This document shows positions 59,396 to 64,000 of a DNA stretch of 64,000 nucleotides, piece after piece. Location: NCBI RefSeq assembly GCF_011378715.1, contig NZ_WTKU01000013.1, positions 48,871-112,870 on the forward strand. Reading direction: 5' to 3'. How positions within the stretch are numbered: position 1 is the stretch's first letter; every line of letters starts with the position of its first letter. The notes under the pieces are model-generated. The model worked only from the letters and a program-made list of their open reading frames with translations, was not told the origin of the DNA and ran no database searches. Source of the DNA: Psychromonas sp. SA13A (GTDB taxonomy: Bacteria > Pseudomonadota > Gammaproteobacteria > Enterobacterales > Psychromonadaceae). The position numbers were made by a program, and so were the translations under genes.

Positions 59396-59626
59396 CTATT
59401 CTTTATCGGGTTCAGAGGGATCAAAAACACCAATTATTTGTTCAAATTGACGTGTTGCTGATTTAGCCTGATTAGGCGTTTGTGTTTGTGTGTAACCACA
59501 AGCGACGCAGGTTAAAGTCTCAACTGCATTTTCCAGTGTCAAAGCAATACTGTCAATAGTCTTACATTGTGGGCATTCAGCTCCAGCGATGAAGCGTTTT
59601 TTATTTTTAGATACAGGCATATACAA
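59396..59626 (-). CDS. yheV: YheV-family zinc-ribbon protein
   Basis: 76 residues with CPQC (18-21) and CVAC (40-43), a two-CxxC zinc ribbon, preceded by KKRFIAGAECP as in YheV. Function unknown. First gene of the yheV-slyD unit, divergent from the ABC-F gene. Confidence 0.88.
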   Translation of the reverse strand: MYMPVSKNKKRFIAGAECPQCKTIDSIALTLENAVETLTCVACGYTQTQTPNQAKSATRQFEQIIGVFDPSEPDKE

Positions 59627-59755
59627 ATCACAAATGACAAAAAGTACGTAATGATAAACAAATTAGCACTCATTTTCAGTAGTTATGGCTCAACTTTGTA
59701 AAGTTCGTTATTATCTTGATCTAATTTACCTGATTTACATTGAGACTCTGAATTT

Positions 59756-61666
59756 ATGATTGTTGCAACTAATATCGAATTTATCCGAGGTGGAAAAGCC
59801 TTACTTGAAAATGCCAGTGCAACCATCAATCCAAAACAAAAAGTAGGTTTAGTTGGTGCCAATGGCTGTGGTAAATCTAGTTTTTTCACTTTATTAAAGC
59901 AAGAGCACCAAGTTGATGCCGGCGAATTAACTATTCCTCAGCATTGGCGACTAGCGAGTGTTGCTCAAGAAACGCCTGCTTTAGATACTAATGCCTTGCA
60001 ATATGTAATCGATGGCGACCATCAATTTCGTGCTTTACAAGCAAAATTAAAACAAGCAGAGGCTGAAGATAATGGTACTAAAATCGCTGAAATGCATATT
60101 TTACTAGATAATGCTGGTGGTTATACCATTGAATCTCGTGCTGCTGAGTTATTAGCAGGGTTAGGGTTTAGTGAACAAGCTCAAGGTCGGCCGGTAAGTG
60201 ACTTTTCTGGTGGTTGGCGCATGCGTTTAAATTTAGCACAAGCGTTGCTTTGCCCATCCGATTTATTGTTGCTCGATGAACCAACCAATCACCTTGATTT
60301 AGATGCGGTGATTTGGCTTGAAAAATGGTTACATCAATATCAAGGAACATTAATCCTTATTTCTCATGACCGAGACTTTATTGATAGTATCGTCGATAAA
60401 ATTATTCATATAGAACAGAATAAATTATTTGAATATACCGGTAACTACACTAGCTTTGAGCGCCAGCGTGCTGAGAAATTGATGCAGCAACAATCTTCCT
60501 ACGAAAAACAACAAGCGCAAATGGATCATATGCAAAGTTATATTGATCGTTTTCGTTATAAAGCCAATAAAGCCAAACAAGCACAAAGCCGTATTAAAGC
60601 GCTCGAAAAAATGGAAACGTTATTACCTGCACATCTTGATAGCCAATTTAGTTTTTCATTTCGAGAGCCTGAAGCTTTACCCATGCCATTACTTACACTG
60701 GAAAAAGTGAGTGCAGGTTACGAAGATCTATTAATTCTTGATGAAATAAAATTAAACCTAGTCCCAGGTAGCCGTATTGGTTTGTTAGGTCGCAACGGTG
60801 CGGGTAAATCAACACTCGTTAAATTACTTTCAAATCAGCTTCAGCCTAAATCTGGCAAGATTGAAATCAATACCAATGCAAAGATTGGTTACTTTGCACA
60901 GCATCAATTAGAGTTTTTACATCTAGACGAAAGCCCAATGCAACATTTAATGCGTTTGGCACCAGATGAGAAAGAGCTGCCATTGCGTAACTTCTTAGGT
61001 AGCTTTGGTTTTCAAGGTGACAAAGCTTTTGATATTGTCGCTCCGTTTTCTGGTGGAGAAAAAGCACGTTTAGTTTTAGCATTATTAGTTTGGCAAAAAC
61101 CTAACTTATTATTACTTGATGAACCAACCAATCACTTAGACTTAGAAATGCGGCATGCACTGACGGTTGCACTACAAGCATTTGAAGGTGCCATGGTTGT
61201 TGTATCACATGACAGACATTTATTACGTACTACTATTGATGATCTGTATTTAGTACACGATAAAAAAGTGGAGCCATTTTCTGGTGACCTAGATGATTAC
61301 CATCAATGGTTATCAGATCAACAGCGTATTGAAAAACAAGCCTCTCAAAGCGAAGATAAAATCGTGTCGGTGAGTGCTAATCGTAAAGATCAAAAAAGAT
61401 TAGAAGCTGAATTTCGTAAAAAACTAACGCCTTATAAAAAGCAGCTAACCAGCGCTGAAAAGCAAATGGATATTCATTCTGCTCGTGTGGCCGAGATTGA
61501 AGAACAGTTAAGTGATAGTTCGCTTTATGATCAAGAGAATAAAAAGAAATTAACTAATCTATTAAAAGAACAAGGCGAAGTAAAAGAGCAGTTGGAAGAA
61601 GCTGAAATGTTATGGATGGATGCGCAAGAACAGATAGAAACACTGCAATCAGAATTGGAAACTTGA
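59756..61666 (+). CDS. yheS: ABC-F ATPase YheS
   Basis: 636 residues with two ATPase domains: Walker A GANGCGKSS (about 34-42) and GRNGAGKST (about 344-352), signatures FSGGWRMRL and FSGGEKARL, Walker B LLLLDEPTNHLDL twice. The Arg-rich P-site tRNA-interaction linker lies near 250-310 and a coiled coil at the C-terminus. ABC-F proteins act on ribosomes in translation. No membrane domain. Start codon ATG at 59756. Confidence 0.94.
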   Translation: MIVATNIEFIRGGKALLENASATINPKQKVGLVGANGCGKSSFFTLLKQEHQVDAGELTIPQHWRLASVAQETPALDTNALQYVIDGDHQFRALQAKLKQAEAEDNGTKIAEMHILLDNAGGYTIESRAAELLAGLGFSEQAQGRPVSDFSGGWRMRLNLAQALLCPSDLLLLDEPTNHLDLDAVIWLEKWLHQYQGTLILISHDRDFIDSIVDKIIHIEQNKLFEYTGNYTSFERQRAEKLMQQQSSYEKQQAQMDHMQSYIDRFRYKANKAKQAQSRIKALEKMETLLPAHLDSQFSFSFREPEALPMPLLTLEKVSAGYEDLLILDEIKLNLVPGSRIGLLGRNGAGKSTLVKLLSNQLQPKSGKIEINTNAKIGYFAQHQLEFLHLDESPMQHLMRLAPDEKELPLRNFLGSFGFQGDKAFDIVAPFSGGEKARLVLALLVWQKPNLLLLDEPTNHLDLEMRHALTVALQAFEGAMVVVSHDRHLLRTTIDDLYLVHDKKVEPFSGDLDDYHQWLSDQQRIEKQASQSEDKIVSVSANRKDQKRLEAEFRKKLTPYKKQLTSAEKQMDIHSARVAEIEEQLSDSSLYDQENKKKLTNLLKEQGEVKEQLEEAEMLWMDAQEQIETLQSELET

Positions 61667-61737
61667 ATTTTAGGTGCAGCTTCGCCATACTCTCTGCGCA
61701 ATGATTCACCAGCAAATGAAATAATAAAGGGATTAAA

Positions 61738-62025
61738 ATGAGTTTTGAAGCAAATGAATATTTCGATGGTAACGTTAAATCAATCGCATTCCAAAGCGAA
61801 ACATTACCTGCAACAGTAGGCGTAATGGAAGTTGGTGAGTACACATTTGGTACTAGTGCTTATGAATATATGACAGTAGTAAGTGGTAGCCTAACAGTGC
61901 GCTTAGTTGATACAACTGAGTGGAAAACTTATAAAGCAGGTGAAACATTTGAAGTAGAAGCAAATTCAAGCTTTGATGTTAAAGTTGTCGTTCAAACTGC
62001 TTACCTTTGCTTATATAAAGCATAA
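61738..62025 (+). CDS. ppnP: Pyrimidine/purine nucleoside phosphorylase PpnP
   Basis: 95-residue cupin (DUF1255, YaiE). GVMEVGEYTFGTSAYEYMTVVSG and the FEVEANSSFDVKV strand are typical. E. coli PpnP phosphorylyses several nucleosides. Preceded by AAAGGGA, followed by a terminator. Confidence 0.92.
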   Translation: MSFEANEYFDGNVKSIAFQSETLPATVGVMEVGEYTFGTSAYEYMTVVSGSLTVRLVDTTEWKTYKAGETFEVEANSSFDVKVVVQTAYLCLYKA

Positions 62026-62057
62026 TATTTAACATATTGCTAATATTAGAAAATCAT

Positions 62058-62079
62058 AAAGGGGCTTAGGCTCCTTTTT
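62058..62079 (+). terminator. Terminator of ppnP
   Basis: AAAGGGGC - TTAG - GCTCCTTT, then TT. Confidence 0.8.
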
Positions 62080-62287
62080 ACTAACCAATAACCTTCCTCG
62101 TTTTTATTCACTTCTTCTTTTTTGAATAGAAATAATTAATGCCACACAGTTAACAAAAAATCATATACCTCTTATCTATTGAATATTAAGTCTTAATATT
62201 TTCCAAGAAGATCACAATTAATAATACAATAATATTATAACTTGCCTTTCAAGTTTTTTTGTTGATATTAATAGAGTAGGCATTCTC

Positions 62288-63367
62288 ATGAAAAAAATAT
62301 ATTTAAGTGCGCTTGTGGCAAGTTTGTTAGTTGGTTGTGCGAGTAACGATACTAATGAAGTAAATGAAGGCGATTATGTAACAGGACAAGTTGCTAATGC
62401 AACAACGCCTTTACATCCATCTGCTAATACAACAGCATTAATCACTAAACTAGATCCTAACAAAGCACCATCTCAAAACTTTGACCTTACAAAATGGAAA
62501 ATTAATATTCCAATGGAAGATGACAAACCTGGCCGTGCAGGCAAAGTTATGGAAATTTCTGCTCAAAAACTAGGAAGCACTACCAATCCTTATACTCATT
62601 CTGATTGGTTTTATACAGATGCAAGAACCGGTGCGATGGTCTTTGCTACTCCGAACAAAGCAATGACAACGCCAAACAGCAAAAATGCGCGTAGTGAATT
62701 ACGTGCTATGTTAGCCAAGTCATATAAAGATCCAAAAAACAATTTTGCAATCGCCGCTAACCCCGATGCAGCAGATTATGGCTCAATCGGAGGAGAGTTA
62801 TCTGCAACATTATCAGTAGATTGGGTAAGTACGAGCGGTAACGCAGATAAAAACGGTGCTTTCTCTACTGTCATAGGCCAAATTCATGGTTCAAAAAACG
62901 AACCTTTAAAAATCGTATACCGTAAATTACCCGGTCATGAATACGGTTCACTGTATTGGCGTTATGAAATAAATGCGACGGGTGATAATTACTCAAAACG
63001 TAAAGATATTTATCATAACGTGTTTGGTGCTTATGATTTACGTGAAGGCTCAGCTGAACCAATGGACGGGATTAAGTTAGGTGAAGTGTTTTCATATAAT
63101 GTAAATGTAGAAAATAGCATTATGCATTTAACCTTTGTTAAAAATATCGGAGAACAAGGCGAAGAAGTTAAAACAGCAGAAATAGATTTGTCGAAACCAC
63201 ATTATAGAGGTAATGAATACGATGAAGGTTATGCAAATGATTGGATGTACTTTAAAGCAGGTAATTATAACCAATGTAATGTTGGATCATCTGAATGTAC
63301 TAACAATGGAATTGCAGCTGGTGATTATGCAAAAGTAAGTTTTTACCAATTAACATTAGAGCAATAA
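62288..63367 (+). CDS. Alginate lyase, polysaccharide lyase family 7, lipoprotein
   Basis: 359 residues with a lipobox (LLVGC, ASND following), so probably anchored in the outer membrane. The PL7 catalytic motifs are all present: NARSELR (R-[ST]-E-L-R) near residue 136, IGQIHG (Q-I-H) near 195, and YFKAGNYNQ near 320. QIH types are often polyM- or polyG-MG-active, but the preference cannot be assigned here. It stands alone with no other alginate genes in the window. A hairpin GTCTTTCA/TGAAAGAC (63389-63410) follows. Confidence 0.93.
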   Translation: MKKIYLSALVASLLVGCASNDTNEVNEGDYVTGQVANATTPLHPSANTTALITKLDPNKAPSQNFDLTKWKINIPMEDDKPGRAGKVMEISAQKLGSTTNPYTHSDWFYTDARTGAMVFATPNKAMTTPNSKNARSELRAMLAKSYKDPKNNFAIAANPDAADYGSIGGELSATLSVDWVSTSGNADKNGAFSTVIGQIHGSKNEPLKIVYRKLPGHEYGSLYWRYEINATGDNYSKRKDIYHNVFGAYDLREGSAEPMDGIKLGEVFSYNVNVENSIMHLTFVKNIGEQGEEVKTAEIDLSKPHYRGNEYDEGYANDWMYFKAGNYNQCNVGSSECTNNGIAAGDYAKVSFYQLTLEQ

Positions 63368-63630
63368 GCTAACTTAATAGACATTAAAGTCTTTCATATA
63401 AGTGAAAGACCTTAAATTATGACTTTAACTATTATTAAAATAGTTAAAAATGGGCTATTTGTACTTATATCAGTGCTTATAGATAATAAAATTTAGATAT
63501 TAAGTGCAACTTAATACAATTAACTTTTCCTTTTTAGTCCTGAATTATCACTATTTTGCATGAAAAACACGCTCTTTGTTGTTTAATTAGTCACTCAGTC
63601 ACTTTATTGCAAATAATCATAATAAAACGC

Positions 63631-63658
63631 TTGCTTACCTTTTCAAGATCCCTATAAT
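63631..63658 (+). promoter_or_regulatory. rRNA operon promoter P1
   Basis: TTGCTT - 16 bases - TATAAT (63653-63658), followed by the GC-rich discriminator GCGC typical of stringently controlled rrn P1, and preceded by an AT-rich UP-like stretch (63609-63627). Confidence 0.8.
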
Positions 63659-63767
63659 GCGCATCCACAGACACGGGACGGAACGCAAGTTACCCAGCGA
63701 GTTTGAGAATAGTTTTTAACGTATTAACGCTTCGTTGTTCGCTTCGAAATTAAGTTAAATTAAAACG

Positions 63768-63795
63768 TTGACAATGTTCGAAAGGCGCGTAATAT
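63768..63795 (+). promoter_or_regulatory. rRNA operon promoter P2
   Basis: TTGACA (63768-63773) - 16 bases - TAATAT (63790-63795), followed by GC-rich bases. Confidence 0.75.
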
Positions 63796-63816
63796 ACGCC
63801 GCCTAGCCGCAAGGCA

Positions 63817-63829
63817 CGCTCTTTAACAA
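63817..63829 (+). promoter_or_regulatory. rrn: rrn leader boxA antiterminator
   Basis: CGCTCTTTAACAA, nearly identical to the gammaproteobacterial boxA of rRNA leaders. The remaining bases to 64000 are leader. The 16S gene must start just beyond the window. Confidence 0.85.
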
Positions 63830-64000
63830 TTTAATCAAACAATCTGTGTGAGCACTTGTTGTTGATGTGATTTCAAAAAAATCAAAGTCCTTTCTTGTAA
63901 AGGCAACATCAATAATAGTGACACACGAAATAATTCATTATTTCAGAATAATAAATTGTTAGTTTCTTATATTTATATAAGTGATTAGCAGTAAGTTTTA

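Noticed and set aside
61554..61844. 96-codon minus-strand frame across yheS and ppnP
   Set aside because: It lies opposite two strongly supported genes and has no family pattern.

Overview
The window (AT-rich, roughly 37-38% GC by eye) reads as chromosomal DNA of a marine gammaproteobacterium of the Alteromonadales/Vibrionales type. Psychromonas or a close relative is my best guess, from the E. coli-like gene orders (gpmI-envC-yibQ // yibN-grxC-secB-gpsA; nfuA-gntX-bioH), an alginate lyase, and abundant small lipoproteins. The genus is inference. Nothing in the sequence proves it.

Layout. 1-6.6 kb: zur, then a minimal ethanolamine module (eutR, eutB, eutC, permease) without microcompartment genes, then a ferredoxin-NADP reductase. 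6.8-11.7 kb: nitric oxide detoxification, norR divergent from norV-norW, with three GT-N7-AC NorR sites and a -24/-12 promoter, plus a YeaR-like DUF1971 gene. 11.8-14.7 kb: a Fur box directly before an operon of an RCC1-repeat lipoprotein and a di-haem (MauG/DUF1111-type) lipoprotein. 15.2-18.7 kb: D-serine dehydratase, and a BCCT transporter behind a structured, riboswitch-like leader. 18.8-24 kb: DUF4202 protein, a small basic protein, rnk, an EamA exporter and a lipoprotein, with several RNA hairpins between them.

24.7-34.8 kb is an accessory island. A 5' fragment of dusA at 24696 duplicates the start of the intact dusA at 34788, the pattern left by elements that integrate in dusA. Between the copies lie an ascorbate-type PTS with a PfkB kinase and a class II aldolase, a gene cassette for a HEPN-like protein followed by a good attC site, a group II intron whose reverse transcriptase has three in-frame stops but no frameshift, a second cassette-like gene with a weaker attC, and a phage-type S24 repressor broken in a homopolymer. 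No integrase of either kind was recognised, so the island looks immobile.

34.8-63.4 kb is mostly conserved core: dusA, a DUF4136 lipoprotein, a panM-like gene, yibQ, envC, gpmI, yibN, grxC, secB, gpsA, asd, nadE, a polar amino acid ABC transporter with NtrC-like sites and a sigma54 promoter, a 2OG-Fe(II) oxygenase, glmU, deaD, a YjeH-type exporter, nfuA, gntX, bioH, slyD, yheV, yheS, ppnP and a PL7 alginate lyase. The window ends in the promoter and antiterminator leader of an rRNA operon whose 16S gene begins just outside.

No tRNA, CRISPR array or complete transposon was seen.
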